From: Methylopumilus sp947499625
GTDB lineage: Bacteria; Pseudomonadota; Gammaproteobacteria; Burkholderiales; Methylophilaceae
Direction of reading: 5' to 3'
DNA: 64,000 nt
NCBI GenBank assembly: GCA_965234475.1
Contig: OZ248397.1
Coordinates: forward strand, 930,001 to 994,000
Shown here: piece by piece, positions 44,485 to 53,850 of the stretch
Numbering within the stretch: position 1 is the stretch's first letter
Layout: every line of letters starts with the position of its first letter
Position numbers and translations under genes: made by a program
Notes under the pieces: model-generated
Told to the model about the DNA's origin: nothing
What the model saw: the letters and a program-made list of their open reading frames with translations, nothing else
The model's database searches: none

Positions 44485-45606
44485 ATGGCGACCAAAAAAG
44501 ATTATTACGAGACTCTTGGTGTATCTCGTGACGCTTCAGAAGATGAAATAAAAAAAGCTTATCGCAAGCTTGCGATGAAATTTCATCCTGATCGCAATCC
44601 TGATAATCCAAAAGCTGAAGAAAATTTTAAAGTAGCTAAAGAAGCTTACGAAATACTTTCGGACTCACAAAAAAGAGCAAGTTACGATCAGTATGGTCAT
44701 GCAGGTGTAGATCCGAGCATGGGCGGCCAAGGATCTGCAGGATTTTCAGACTTTAACGATGCCTTTGGTGATATTTTTGGTGATATTTTTGGTGGAAGTC
44801 GTGGCGGTCAAAAGTCTAATGTATATCGCGGAGCTGATCTTCGTTACAACATGGAAATCAGTTTAGAAGATGCCGCAAAGGGCACGGAAACAAAAATACG
44901 TATTCCTGTTATGACTTCTTGTGATCCATGTAAAGGGACTGGCGCTAAACCTGGCACACAACCTGTTTCTTGTGATACATGCAATGGTCATGGCCAAGTC
45001 CGAATGCAGCAGGGGTTTTTCTCTGTTCAGCAAACATGTCCTAAGTGTCATGGAACAGGAAAAACTATCAAAGAACCATGTTCGGCTTGTCATGGAGCCA
45101 GTCGTGTCAAACAAACTAAAACACTATCCGTTAAAATTCCTTTAGGTGTAGATGAAGGCGATCGTATTCGATTGTCAGGTGAAGGTGAGTCTGGGATTAA
45201 TGGTGGCCCCCCGGGAGATCTTTACGTTGTAGTTCATCTTAAAAAACATGGTTTATTTGAACGTGATGGTGGAAATTTGCATTGCGAAATGCCAATCAGC
45301 TTTTCTACTGCAGCCCTTGGTGGCGAAATTGAAGTACCAACTTTAGACGGACATGCAAAAATGAAAATTCCTGCTGAAACACAAACAGGCGCTGTTTTTA
45401 GATTGAAAGGCAAAGGCATTAAGCCATTAAGACAAAATGTACCTGGCGATCTTCATTGTCATGTTTCTATAGAAACTCCTGTAAAGCTCACAGACAGGCA
45501 AAAAGAATTATTAAAAGAACTTGAAGAGATTAATCAATTAGATCGAGGCAAACACAGCCCAAGGTCAAAAGGTTGGCTTGATAAAATGAAAGGCTTGTTT
45601 GATTGA
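44485..45606 (+). CDS. dnaJ: chaperone DnaJ (Hsp40)
   Basis: The 373 residues form a J domain with HPD (34-36) that stimulates DnaK ATPase, a Gly/Phe-rich linker (about 73-110) and a zinc domain with four CxxCxGxx repeats (CDPCKGTG, CDTCNGHG, CPKCHGTG and CSACHGAS). C-terminal substrate-binding domains follow. The fourth repeat ends in AS rather than xG, a common variation. Its stop abuts that of the convergent gloA. Confidence 0.97.
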   Translation: MATKKDYYETLGVSRDASEDEIKKAYRKLAMKFHPDRNPDNPKAEENFKVAKEAYEILSDSQKRASYDQYGHAGVDPSMGGQGSAGFSDFNDAFGDIFGDIFGGSRGGQKSNVYRGADLRYNMEISLEDAAKGTETKIRIPVMTSCDPCKGTGAKPGTQPVSCDTCNGHGQVRMQQGFFSVQQTCPKCHGTGKTIKEPCSACHGASRVKQTKTLSVKIPLGVDEGDRIRLSGEGESGINGGPPGDLYVVVHLKKHGLFERDGGNLHCEMPISFSTAALGGEIEVPTLDGHAKMKIPAETQTGAVFRLKGKGIKPLRQNVPGDLHCHVSIETPVKLTDRQKELLKELEEINQLDRGKHSPRSKGWLDKMKGLFD

Positions 45607-45996
45607 TTAAAAGGTGCCTGCTTGAATTAATTCAATTTTATAGTCATCTGGGTCTTCAATAAAAGCAATGACCGTTGCCCCATGTTGCATTGGGCCGGCT
45701 TCCCGAATAACTTTTCCACCCTTACTTTTAATTAGTTCACAAGTTTTATATGCGTCTTCAACTTCAATTGCAATATGCCCAAAAGCGTTACCTTTATCAT
45801 ATGTTGTGACACCCCAATTATAAGTAAGCTCAATCACAGCATGGTCTTTTTCATCTCCGAATCCCACAAAGGCTAATGTAAATTTCCCCTCTGGATATTC
45901 ATGACGTCTTAAGAGTTTCATTCCTAAAATATTAGTATAAAAAGTGATTGATTTTTCTAAATCGCTGACACGAATCATGGTATGAAGGACGCGCAT
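45607..45996 (-). CDS. gloA: lactoylglutathione lyase (glyoxalase I)
   Basis: This 129-residue VOC-fold metalloenzyme converts the methylglyoxal-glutathione hemithioacetal to lactoylglutathione. Metal ligands are expected at H5 (LHTMIRV), Glu in VIELTYNWG, His in FGHIAIEV and Glu in KIELIQ. Length is normal. It is followed upstream by a ferredoxin gene on the same strand with two bases between them. Confidence 0.94.
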   Translation of the reverse strand: MRVLHTMIRVSDLEKSITFYTNILGMKLLRRHEYPEGKFTLAFVGFGDEKDHAVIELTYNWGVTTYDKGNAFGHIAIEVEDAYKTCELIKSKGGKVIREAGPMQHGATVIAFIEDPDDYKIELIQAGTF

Positions 45997-45998
45997 AG

Positions 45999-46256
45999 CT
46001 AATTTACTTTGTCTTTTTGCAGGTAATGATATTTGAGCATAAGATCTTCTTTAGACTCCTTATATTCCGGATTGAGAGGAATACAATCTGCGGGACATAC
46101 CTCCTGACATTGAGGTCTATCAAAATGCCCAACACATTCTGTACATAACTGTGGATTAATTTCGTAAATGTGAATGCCCTGATAAATTGCATTATTTGGA
46201 CATTCAGGCTCACATACGTCACAGTTAATACATTCGTCCGTAATCATTAAAGCCAT
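45999..46256 (-). CDS. yfhL: YfhL-type 2[4Fe-4S] ferredoxin
   Basis: The 85 residues hold two cluster motifs: CINCDVCEPECP, and a second with a longer spacing, CTECVGHFDRPQCQEVCP, typical of YfhL / Alvin-type ferredoxins. It carries electrons in the cytoplasm; the partner is not known. It lies between coaD and gloA, with coaD immediately upstream, a common betaproteobacterial order (rsmD-coaD-ferredoxin). Confidence 0.92.
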   Translation of the reverse strand: MALMITDECINCDVCEPECPNNAIYQGIHIYEINPQLCTECVGHFDRPQCQEVCPADCIPLNPEYKESKEDLMLKYHYLQKDKVN

Positions 46257-46258
46257 GA

Positions 46259-46750
46259 TTAATGTCCAGTTTTTTTCATGGCTTCCTTGACGATTGGAGA
46301 TACAAATTGCTCTATATTTCCGCCCAAAGTAGCGACTTCCCTAACTAAGCTCGAAGAGACAAAAGTAAATTGCTCGGAAGGTGTTAAAAAAAGCGTTTCA
46401 ACATTTGGATATAATTTACGATTCATGCCTGCTAATTGAAACTCATATTCAAAATCAGAAACGGCTCTGAGTCCTCTAATCACTACGTGAGCATTTTGCA
46501 CTTCAACAAAGTCCATTAAAAGCCCATTAAAACCAATAACTTCAATTTCTTTATGCTCAGAAAATACAGCCTTTACTAAGCCTACCCTCTCCTCAAAAGA
46601 GAAAAAGCATTTTTTACTTGCATTAGAGGCGACAGCTACAATAATTTTATCAAAAATTCTTGTGGCACGATGGGCAATATTCTCATGCCCTAATGTAATC
46701 GGGTCAAACGTTCCGGGATAAATGGCAATAGATATGTTAGATTGAGTCAT
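46259..46750 (-). CDS. coaD: phosphopantetheine adenylyltransferase
   Basis: This 163-residue nucleotidyltransferase makes dephospho-CoA from phosphopantetheine and ATP. YPGTFDPITLGHENI (12-26) contains the TxGH-type nucleotide motif, and RGLRAVSDFEYEFQLAGMNR is the family signature, with SSSLVREVA near the end. Its start overlaps the rsmD stop by 14 bases, so the two are translationally coupled. Confidence 0.97.
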   Translation of the reverse strand: MTQSNISIAIYPGTFDPITLGHENIAHRATRIFDKIIVAVASNASKKCFFSFEERVGLVKAVFSEHKEIEVIGFNGLLMDFVEVQNAHVVIRGLRAVSDFEYEFQLAGMNRKLYPNVETLFLTPSEQFTFVSSSLVREVATLGGNIEQFVSPIVKEAMKKTGH

Positions 46751-47297
46751 TATTTTTTAATGTAACGAGATGATAAAAGACATTACCCGCTTTTCTTTTT
46801 TTTGCAATATTAAATACACTATATTCTTTTATGCTAGCTTCTGATTCAAAGTATATTAGCCCATCCTCGTTTAAATGGTTAGCTAATTGAGGAAATAATT
46901 TATCTTCCCAGCCCTCATTAAAAGGTGGGTCACAGAAAATAATATCGAACTTAGTATTATTCTTTTCAAGAAACGTGAGCGCATCCGTGAGTTGAAGAAC
47001 TGCTCCCTCTGCCTGAAGGAGTTTTTGATTTTCTTGAATCATTTTGAAAACTTGAGGGGATTTTTCAATCATAACTACATTTATAGCGCCCCTGGAGAGA
47101 GATTCAAAGCCGATGACCCCGGAGCCCGAAAAAAGATCTAAACAAATTTTACCGGTTAAATCTTGTCCTAACCAATTAAATAAAGTCTCTCTAACCCTTC
47201 CTGGGGTAGGTCTTAGTTCAGGGGCGTCAATAAAAGAAATATTTTTTCTTTTCCATGCTCCGCCAATAATTTTGACTTGATTTTTTACTATTTTCAA
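46737..47297 (-). CDS. rsmD: 16S rRNA (guanine-966 N2)-methyltransferase
   Basis: The 186-residue Rossmann methyltransferase has the SAM-binding segment CLDLFSGSGVIGFESLSRGA and the catalytic DPPF in IIFCDPPFNEGW. It methylates G966 of 16S rRNA on the assembled small subunit. It lies between the M16 peptidase pair and coaD, facing away from ftsY, the standard arrangement in proteobacteria. Confidence 0.95.
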   Translation of the reverse strand: MKIVKNQVKIIGGAWKRKNISFIDAPELRPTPGRVRETLFNWLGQDLTGKICLDLFSGSGVIGFESLSRGAINVVMIEKSPQVFKMIQENQKLLQAEGAVLQLTDALTFLEKNNTKFDIIFCDPPFNEGWEDKLFPQLANHLNEDGLIYFESEASIKEYSVFNIAKKRKAGNVFYHLVTLKNNDSI

Positions 47298-47300
47298 AAA

Positions 47301-48606
47301 CTATTCTGCACCAACAATAATAGTCGTAAGTTTATTAGGATCAATCTTATTTTTAAATGCTGTCTTTATTTGACTAATAGTTACTTTATTAATTTCTTGT
47401 ATGTAATTATCGATATAAGAAATAGGTAAATTATAAAAAGCGATCATACTCAGATAATCAACAATTTTTGCGTTACTATCAAGCCTTAAAGGGAATCCGC
47501 CGACCAAATTTTGTTTTGCGGCAACAAGTTCTTTTTCGGATGGCCCCTCATCGATAAATTTTTTGACAGTGCTATTCACAATAGCAAGCGCTTCATCTGC
47601 TTGTTCTTTTTTTGTTTGCAACCCAATTTCAAGCGGGCCTTCAGCGTAGAGAGGCATAAAGTAACTATACACACTATAAACTAATCCTTTTTTTTCTCTA
47701 ACCTCCTCAGTTAGCCTTGATACAAAACCACCACCACCTAAAATATAATTGCCGACATATAGAGGAAAATAATCTTTTTCTCCGCGCTTTAATGCAGGCA
47801 TGCCCATTAAAATATGAGCCTGTTTTGCGGGGTGTTGTATTTTTTTAACTCCAACATAATTTGGACCTGTCACGGGACTGATATTGTGCTTTGTAATTCC
47901 TTGAGGCAATCCTTGACTGATTGATTCACTTATTTTTCTGGCCTCATCAGCGCTAAGATCGCCAACAATTACAATCGAGGCTTCAGATGATAAATAGTAG
48001 TTTTTATAAAATTGTTTCAAATCTTCTTGATTCAGCTTTTGAAGTGTATCTGTGCTGCCAGCTTCATCATGTGCATAAGGATGGTCACCGTAAATAGATT
48101 TCATGAATGCCAAATTAGCAATTGTTTCTGGCTGAGTCATTGATTGCTTAATACTTGCAATAATTCTATTTTTTTCTCTGTCTATCACTGGCACTGGAAA
48201 ATCGGGCGAATGAATTACATTTTTAAAAAGAGTAAGCGCTTTGTCTTTTTGTGAAGAGGAGCTTAAGGTTCTTAATTTAAAATAGGCTCTATCGAGATCA
48301 ACACCCCCGTTAATAACTGCTCCAATATCTGAAAATTGATTAGCTAACTTTTCCTCATTAATACCTGCAGCTCCCAAACCCATAAGGTGGCGAGTTAAAT
48401 TAGCAAGGCCTTCTTGGCCAAAAGGATCTTGGGCGCTACCTGCAAAAAAATTTATATTGATATCAAGTATAGGAAGATCATGATTCTCAACAAAAAAAAA
48501 CTTTTCCCCCTGCTTGCGTATTCCATGTATCAATTTTTAATGCAGCATAAGAATTTTGCAGAAAAAGTAAAAAAAAGAAAATAATTTGAATGAATTTAAT
48601 GAACAT
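47301..48606 (-). CDS. M16 peptidase-like protein, non-catalytic subunit, frameshifted at a T9 run
   Basis: From 48491 to 47301 the frame encodes a full M16 (insulinase/pitrilysin) protein. A signal peptide (MFIKFIQII...NSYA) starts at ATG 48606, overlaps the upstream stop by 11 bases, and is in another frame. The join needs one base fewer in the homopolymer at 48492-48500; with eight Ts the product is about 434 residues. The zinc motif HxxEH is degenerate (NLTRH), so this is the non-catalytic half, partnered by the active upstream protein. A TTG at 48533 would give a cytoplasmic form without a signal. Assembly error, real mutation or polymerase slippage remain open. Confidence 0.8.
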
Positions 48607-49960
48607 GAGGCCGCCCTTTAGGTAAGGTATCTTGGGTCATTGGCTGAGGGTCTAGAATTACTATAGATAATTTATCTTGAGTTAAGTATTTCGTAGCTAC
48701 GTTTTTTATTTGTTCAGAAGTGACACTGTTAACTTTTTCAATATAACCATCACTTAAATGAAATGAATAATCCATTGTTTCAAGTTGACCAATTTCCATA
48801 GCCATCCCGAACATTGAGTCTTTTTGGTATACATCGCTTGCGATGACCATAGACTTAACTCTATCTAGCTCTTCCTGAGTTACGCCATCTTTTTTAATTT
48901 TCTCAATTTCTTGGAGCAATGCATTTTCAAGCTCACTTATCTTTTTAAAATCATTTGGCGTGCCCTCCAGCTCAAAAAGACTAATTCTTCCTCTCGATGT
49001 TGAGTCATATCCAGCGCTCACATTCACTGCCAAACGTTGATTTCTTACAATGTTTTGATTAAGTCTTGATGAGCCATTCCCAGCTAGAATATTTGATAAC
49101 ATCTCTAAAGCATAAGGCTCCCAAGATGATTCATTATTGCCCAAACGATCCATAAGAGTTGGCGCTTGATAACCCATTAACAGATAGGATAATTCACTTG
49201 GCGCCTTAATAAGCGATCTTCTTTCACCAATTTGTTTAGGCTCAACCTGAGGTTTTCTTTCGGGAATTTTTCGTACAGGAATTTTTTCAAAATACTTCTT
49301 TGCTAAATTTAGTACATCATTGGCTTGAATATCACCAACTACAACAAGAATTGCATTATTGGGCGCATACCAGTTTTGATACCATTCTCTTGCATCTTCT
49401 ACTGTCATGTTTTCTAAATCATTCATCCATCCAACTACGGGCCTGCTATAAGGGTGAGATTTAAAAACTGTTGACGCAAATTGTTCTTTTACTTGTGAAG
49501 TTGGTTTATCGTCGGTCCTCCATCTTCGCTCTTCCATGACAACCTTAATTTCCTTATCGAATTCTTCCTTAGATAAATTAAGGTTTTGCATGCGATCTGC
49601 CTCTAATCTGAACGAAAGTTCGAGATTTGATTTCTCAAGTTGCTGGAAATAACAGGTGTAGTCGGCGCCTGTAAATGCATTTTCTTTTCCACCTGCCTTT
49701 GCGATCAGCCTTGAAAATTCACCTGACTTAATTTTCTTAGTCCCTTTAAACATCATGTGCTCAAGAACGTGAGCTACGCCAGTTTTCCCATTCACCTCAT
49801 CAAGACTCCCTGCTCGATACCAAACCTGAGATACAACCACAGGTGAGCGATGGTCTTCTCTTACAAAAACTTTTAACCCATTAGAAAGCTTAAATTCTTG
49901 AGTTTGTGCTAAGAGCAAACTTGGAAATAACAACAAAAGAAGTAAAATATTTTTTAACAA
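48596..49960 (-). CDS. M16-family zinc peptidase, catalytic subunit
   Basis: The 454 residues begin with a signal peptide (hydrophobic 3-18, cleavage after LLA). The active inverted zinc motif HVLEH follows in VAHVLEHMMFKGT, with the downstream Glu expected in the FDKEIKVVMEERRWR region. The family hydrolyses peptides and often works with an inactive paralogue, here the next gene. It acts in the periplasm; the natural substrate is unknown. It is divergent from ftsY across 93 bases. Confidence 0.92.
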   Translation of the reverse strand: MLKNILLLLLLFPSLLLAQTQEFKLSNGLKVFVREDHRSPVVVSQVWYRAGSLDEVNGKTGVAHVLEHMMFKGTKKIKSGEFSRLIAKAGGKENAFTGADYTCYFQQLEKSNLELSFRLEADRMQNLNLSKEEFDKEIKVVMEERRWRTDDKPTSQVKEQFASTVFKSHPYSRPVVGWMNDLENMTVEDAREWYQNWYAPNNAILVVVGDIQANDVLNLAKKYFEKIPVRKIPERKPQVEPKQIGERRSLIKAPSELSYLLMGYQAPTLMDRLGNNESSWEPYALEMLSNILAGNGSSRLNQNIVRNQRLAVNVSAGYDSTSRGRISLFELEGTPNDFKKISELENALLQEIEKIKKDGVTQEELDRVKSMVIASDVYQKDSMFGMAMEIGQLETMDYSFHLSDGYIEKVNSVTSEQIKNVATKYLTQDKLSIVILDPQPMTQDTLPKGRPHVH

Positions 49961-50053
49961 CGCGCCTCGTCCTTCGGTAATTTAGCTATTATAATGAATA
50001 TCAATGTTTCGTAGACTTTTCTTTATCTCATTAAGTTCTTAAAATTTTAAAAA

Positions 50054-51220
50054 ATGTTTGAATTCCTAAAAAAAATCATTAAAAAAAATAGCTCAGAGAA
50101 AAAACCTGCGGCAAAAAAAGAAGTTGTTAAAAAACCAGAAAAGAAGACTTCCTCAACACCAAAAAAAATAGTTGCTAAAGCACCTAATCTTCCAAAAAAG
50201 AAAAAAGCTTTAAAAACTGAGTCCTCAATTAAGCCCCCTCCAAAAGCTTTAAAAAAGAAACCTCTTGAGATTAAAGAAGAGAAAGCCGCTCCAAAAGAAG
50301 AGAAAAAAAGTGGTTTTTTTGGCTTAGCTGACAAGATAAAGAAAGGTCTTACTAAGACCAGAGAAAAACTAACTACTGAACTTACCTCTTTATTTACTGG
50401 CAAGAAAATTGATGAAGCGCTTTTTGAAGAGTTAGAGACTATATTGCTTACTTCTGATGTGGGCATTTCGGCTACCACTTTTCTCCTGGATAGTATTAGA
50501 GCCTCCATCAAAAAAAACAAGATTGAAAATGCAGATGAGATTAAAGGCCTACTTAAAGATAAATTAATCGAACTGTTAACTCCTATTCAAAATCCACTCG
50601 TATTAAAAGGCACAAGCCCTTTTGTTATTATGGTTGTTGGAGTTAACGGTGCAGGCAAAACAACCACTATTGGTAAGTTGACTAAAATTTTTCTAGATGA
50701 AAAAAAATCTGTCTTAATTGCTGCGGGAGATACTTTTCGAGCAGCCGCTACTGAGCAGCTTGAAGTTTGGGGCGAAAGAAATAATGTACACGTTGTTTCG
50801 CAAGCTTCTGGCGATCCAAGTGCTGTAATCTTCGATGCGATCAATTCTGCAAAAGCAAAAAATATTGATATTGTGATTGCTGACACAGCAGGGAGATTGC
50901 CAATGCAAAAACATTTGATTGATGAAATTACAAAAATTAAACGTGTAATTAATAAATGTCATCTAGAAGCTCCTCATGAAATTCTTCTCGTTTTAGATGC
51001 CAATACAGGCCAAAATACTATCAGTCAGCTCAAAATATTTAATGAAGCTCTAGGTATTACAGGCCTTGCTTTAACTAAGCTTGACGGTACAGCCAAAGGT
51101 GGTGTAATTGCGGCTATCGCCAAAGAACAACCTACCCCATTAAGATACGTTGGTGTTGGCGAGTCTATAGATGATCTAAAAGTTTTTAATGCCCAAGAAT
51201 ATGTTGATGCACTTTTTTAA
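50054..51220 (+). CDS. ftsY: signal recognition particle receptor FtsY
   Basis: The 388 residues have a Lys/Pro-rich membrane-associating A domain (about 1-95) and the NG GTPase. VNGAGKTTTIGKLT is the P-loop; DTAGRL and TKLDGTAKGG are the other nucleotide motifs. It docks SRP-ribosome complexes at the inner membrane. The A-domain is less acidic than in E. coli. The opposite strand here is open by accident because of the Lys codons. It is followed by ftsE-ftsX-rpoH, a conserved order. Confidence 0.96.
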   Translation: MFEFLKKIIKKNSSEKKPAAKKEVVKKPEKKTSSTPKKIVAKAPNLPKKKKALKTESSIKPPPKALKKKPLEIKEEKAAPKEEKKSGFFGLADKIKKGLTKTREKLTTELTSLFTGKKIDEALFEELETILLTSDVGISATTFLLDSIRASIKKNKIENADEIKGLLKDKLIELLTPIQNPLVLKGTSPFVIMVVGVNGAGKTTTIGKLTKIFLDEKKSVLIAAGDTFRAAATEQLEVWGERNNVHVVSQASGDPSAVIFDAINSAKAKNIDIVIADTAGRLPMQKHLIDEITKIKRVINKCHLEAPHEILLVLDANTGQNTISQLKIFNEALGITGLALTKLDGTAKGGVIAAIAKEQPTPLRYVGVGESIDDLKVFNAQEYVDALF

Positions 51221-51235
51221 ATACGGCTTCTATCA

Positions 51236-51898
51236 ATGATCAAATTTGACCAAGTTCATAAAAGATATCCAGGAAATTTAGGGGCATTACAAAACATTAC
51301 TTTTGAAATTAATGCGGGTGAGCTTATTTTTGTGACTGGCCCATCAGGAGCAGGAAAATCAACGCTATTAAAATTAATAACAGCCATTGAACCTGCTACA
51401 CATGGAACAATTATTTTCGAGAATCAAAATTTGAACCAAGTAAAAAGCGCTTCTATTCCGTACATTAGGAGAAAATTTGGTTTAGTTTTTCAAGATCATA
51501 AACTTTTGTATGATCGTAATTGTTTCGAAAATATTGCTCTACCATTAGAAATTAATGAGGTAGGGATTAATGATATTAGAGGCCGTGTCCGCGCGGCATT
51601 AGACAAGGTAGGATTGCTTAATAGAGAAAAATCAATGCCAATTAGCTTATCAGGTGGCGAGCAGCAACGTCTTGCAATTGCAAGAGCTATTGCATGCAGG
51701 CCTTCTATTCTTCTTGCAGATGAGCCTACAGGAAATTTAGATAAAAAATATGCAGATGAAATTATGAGCCTCTTTTATAGTTTTCAGGAGCTCGGTGTAA
51801 CCGTGATTATTGCGACACATGAAATGCCAATAGTTTCAAAGAAGCATAAGCAGCTTTATTTGCAAGACGGCAATCTTATAAAGATGACTGAGCAATAA
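51236..51898 (+). CDS. ftsE: cell division ABC ATPase FtsE
   Basis: The 220 residues carry Walker A GPSGAGKST, the FtsE-like YIRRKFGLVFQDHKLL, signature LSGGEQQRLAIARAI and Walker B LLADEPTGNLD. With FtsX it controls peptidoglycan hydrolases at the septum rather than transporting a substrate. It is separated by 15 bases from ftsY and directly abuts ftsX. Confidence 0.96.
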   Translation: MIKFDQVHKRYPGNLGALQNITFEINAGELIFVTGPSGAGKSTLLKLITAIEPATHGTIIFENQNLNQVKSASIPYIRRKFGLVFQDHKLLYDRNCFENIALPLEINEVGINDIRGRVRAALDKVGLLNREKSMPISLSGGEQQRLAIARAIACRPSILLADEPTGNLDKKYADEIMSLFYSFQELGVTVIIATHEMPIVSKKHKQLYLQDGNLIKMTEQ

Positions 51899-52795
51899 AT
51901 GGACTATTTCACTTCTCATTATCAGATGTTTCTTAAAGCCCTTCAGCGAAGCCATGCATCATTACTTTCTACACTTATGATGTTTTTAGTCATAGGTATT
52001 ACTTTTATATTGCCGAGCATATCTTTTCTTGTAGTACAAAATTTAAAATCTATTTCTGCAAATATTCAGCATGAATCACAAATCAGTATCTTTCTAAAAA
52101 AAGATACTTCAACTGACGCTAAAAATAAAATTGAAAAAGAATTAAAAGATCGCTCAGAAATTAATAGCTATCATTTTGTGAAAAAAGAAGAAGCTTGGCC
52201 TAAGTTGCAAAAATCAATGGGCTTTAATGATTCAAACAATGGACTCTCTGAAAATCCATTACCCGATGCCTTCTTTATATCTCCCAATACCGTGAATTCA
52301 AATCAAATCGTGGACTTAAAGTCATTCATAGAAAAGCTTGATGGGGTTGAACAAGTGGTTGTTGATACAGGCTGGGTTAAGAAATTGAATTCGGTGCTTC
52401 ATTTGGCAAATAAAGCTATTCTTTTGGCTTCAGTTTTACTTGCTTCCATGCTAACTGTAGTTATTGGAAATACAATTCGCCTTCAAATGACTTCTCACCA
52501 TGAAGAAATTGAATTGAGCAAATTAATTGGTGCTACCAATCAATTTATTAGGCGGCCTTTTTTATATAGCGGCTTTATTTACGGCCTTGGAGGTGGGTTA
52601 ACTGCTGCCATTGTGCTCAAATTAATTGTCATTTTCTTAAATCAAACTATCATTGAGGTTGAAGCTCTCTATGGAGCTCAATTTAGTATTATTGACTTAA
52701 ATCCTTTGGAGTATTTATCCATCGTAGGCAGCTCCGTTTTGATCGCTGTCGCAGCATCTTTCATCTCTATTAATCAATCGATTAAGAAATTCTAG
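51899..52795 (+). CDS. ftsX: cell division membrane protein FtsX
   Basis: This 298-residue protein has four membrane helices (about 20-45, 175-195, 225-245 and 270-290). A periplasmic domain lies between the first two, where it contacts hydrolase activators. GNTIRLQMTSHHEEIELSKLIGAT is the FtsX family segment near the second helix. Its ATG follows directly on the ftsE stop (stop 51896-51898, start 51899). Confidence 0.94.
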   Translation: MDYFTSHYQMFLKALQRSHASLLSTLMMFLVIGITFILPSISFLVVQNLKSISANIQHESQISIFLKKDTSTDAKNKIEKELKDRSEINSYHFVKKEEAWPKLQKSMGFNDSNNGLSENPLPDAFFISPNTVNSNQIVDLKSFIEKLDGVEQVVVDTGWVKKLNSVLHLANKAILLASVLLASMLTVVIGNTIRLQMTSHHEEIELSKLIGATNQFIRRPFLYSGFIYGLGGGLTAAIVLKLIVIFLNQTIIEVEALYGAQFSIIDLNPLEYLSIVGSSVLIAVAASFISINQSIKKF

Positions 52796-52851
52796 CCATA
52801 TAACCTATTGTATTTATTAAGTTAATTTATAGCTTAGGGAACCTTATTAAG

Positions 52852-52878
52852 CTAGCACTCTCAAACGAAGAGTGCTAA
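52852..52878 (+). promoter_or_regulatory. CIRCE operator (HrcA site) before rpoH
   Basis: CTAGCACTC (52852-52860), a nine-base spacer and GAGTGCTAA (52870-52878) match CIRCE (TTAGCACTC-N9-GAGTGCTAA) at all but one base. It lies 44 bases before the preferred rpoH start. It would be bound by HrcA, encoded at 31420. Confidence 0.9.
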
Positions 52879-52921
52879 AATTATGTTTATTAATGAGGTT
52901 TTTACAAAGGATTTTATTAAA

Positions 52922-53782
52922 ATGACTTTGGATTTAAGCTTATCTAGACTAGGTTCAATTGATAGCTACGATCGCTATATGCAATCCATTAGAGCTATTC
53001 CTTCTCTCACCGCAGAAGAAGAGATGATTCTTGGCATGCGCCTTAAAAAATCAAACGATCTCGAGGCAGCGAAAACACTCATTTTGTCGCACTTAAAATT
53101 AGTAGCTAAAGTAGCTAGGGGCTATGCCGGTTACGGACTCCCTCAATCAGACTTGGTTCAAGAAGGCAATATTGGCCTAATGAAAGCTGTTAAACGATTT
53201 GATCCTGAGAGAGGGGTAAGGCTTGTATCTTTTGCAATCTACTGGATTAAAGCTGAAATTCAAGAATACATTGTTAAAAACTGGCGTTTAGTTAAAACGG
53301 CAACGACAAAAGCGCAACGCAAACTGTTTTTTAATTTACGAAGTATGAAGAAAACTCTTCAGCCTCTTAAATCTGATGAGATTAATTCGATCGCAAAAGA
53401 GCTTAATGTCAAACCTGAAGATGTGCGTGAAATGGAATATCGCTTTAATGGCAATGAAATTTCATTAGATTATGGATCTGAAGAATCAGAAGATGATGTT
53501 TATAGGCCCATTGCTTACCTTAAAGATGGGGCGCCTGAGCCATCAGAACAAATGGAAATAGATCAATCTGAAAGTAATAGCCTAACTTCACTTAAAAAAG
53601 CACTTTTATCGCTCGATGAAAGAAGTCGTCTTATTTTAGAAGAAAGATGGCTTAAGGATAAAGATGCGTCAACTCTTCACGAGCTTGCAGATAAGCTTGG
53701 TGTGTCTGCTGAAAGAATTAGACAGATCGAACAATCAGCAATGAAAAAAATTAAATCGTTACTTCAACCTTCAATTCGTTAA
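52922..53782 (+). CDS. rpoH: heat-shock sigma factor RpoH (sigma-32)
   Basis: I choose ATG 52922 (286 residues, MTLDLSLS), close to E. coli RpoH in length; an AAGGA lies upstream. An earlier ATG (52883) starts only five bases after the CIRCE and adds 13 residues. Region 2 (DLVQEGNIGLMKAVKRFDP), the RpoH box QRKLFFNLRSMKK and region 4 (SAERIRQIEQSAMKKIK) identify it. It directs transcription of chaperone genes such as grpE and dnaK here, and is normally degraded by FtsH. CIRCE suggests HrcA repression of its own gene. Confidence 0.96.
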   Translation: MTLDLSLSRLGSIDSYDRYMQSIRAIPSLTAEEEMILGMRLKKSNDLEAAKTLILSHLKLVAKVARGYAGYGLPQSDLVQEGNIGLMKAVKRFDPERGVRLVSFAIYWIKAEIQEYIVKNWRLVKTATTKAQRKLFFNLRSMKKTLQPLKSDEINSIAKELNVKPEDVREMEYRFNGNEISLDYGSEESEDDVYRPIAYLKDGAPEPSEQMEIDQSESNSLTSLKKALLSLDERSRLILEERWLKDKDASTLHELADKLGVSAERIRQIEQSAMKKIKSLLQPSIR

Positions 53783-53850
53783 TCTTTTAATTTTTACCAA
53801 AAAAGCCAATAGAATTCCGATAATATAGTTTTTTTAGGCTTTCCCACAAA

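Noticed and set aside
50047..50520. A 157-codon open frame on the minus strand inside the ftsY 5' part
   Set aside because: It is the complement of Lys-rich FtsY codons, giving Phe/Ser-rich low-complexity protein; FtsY itself is well supported.
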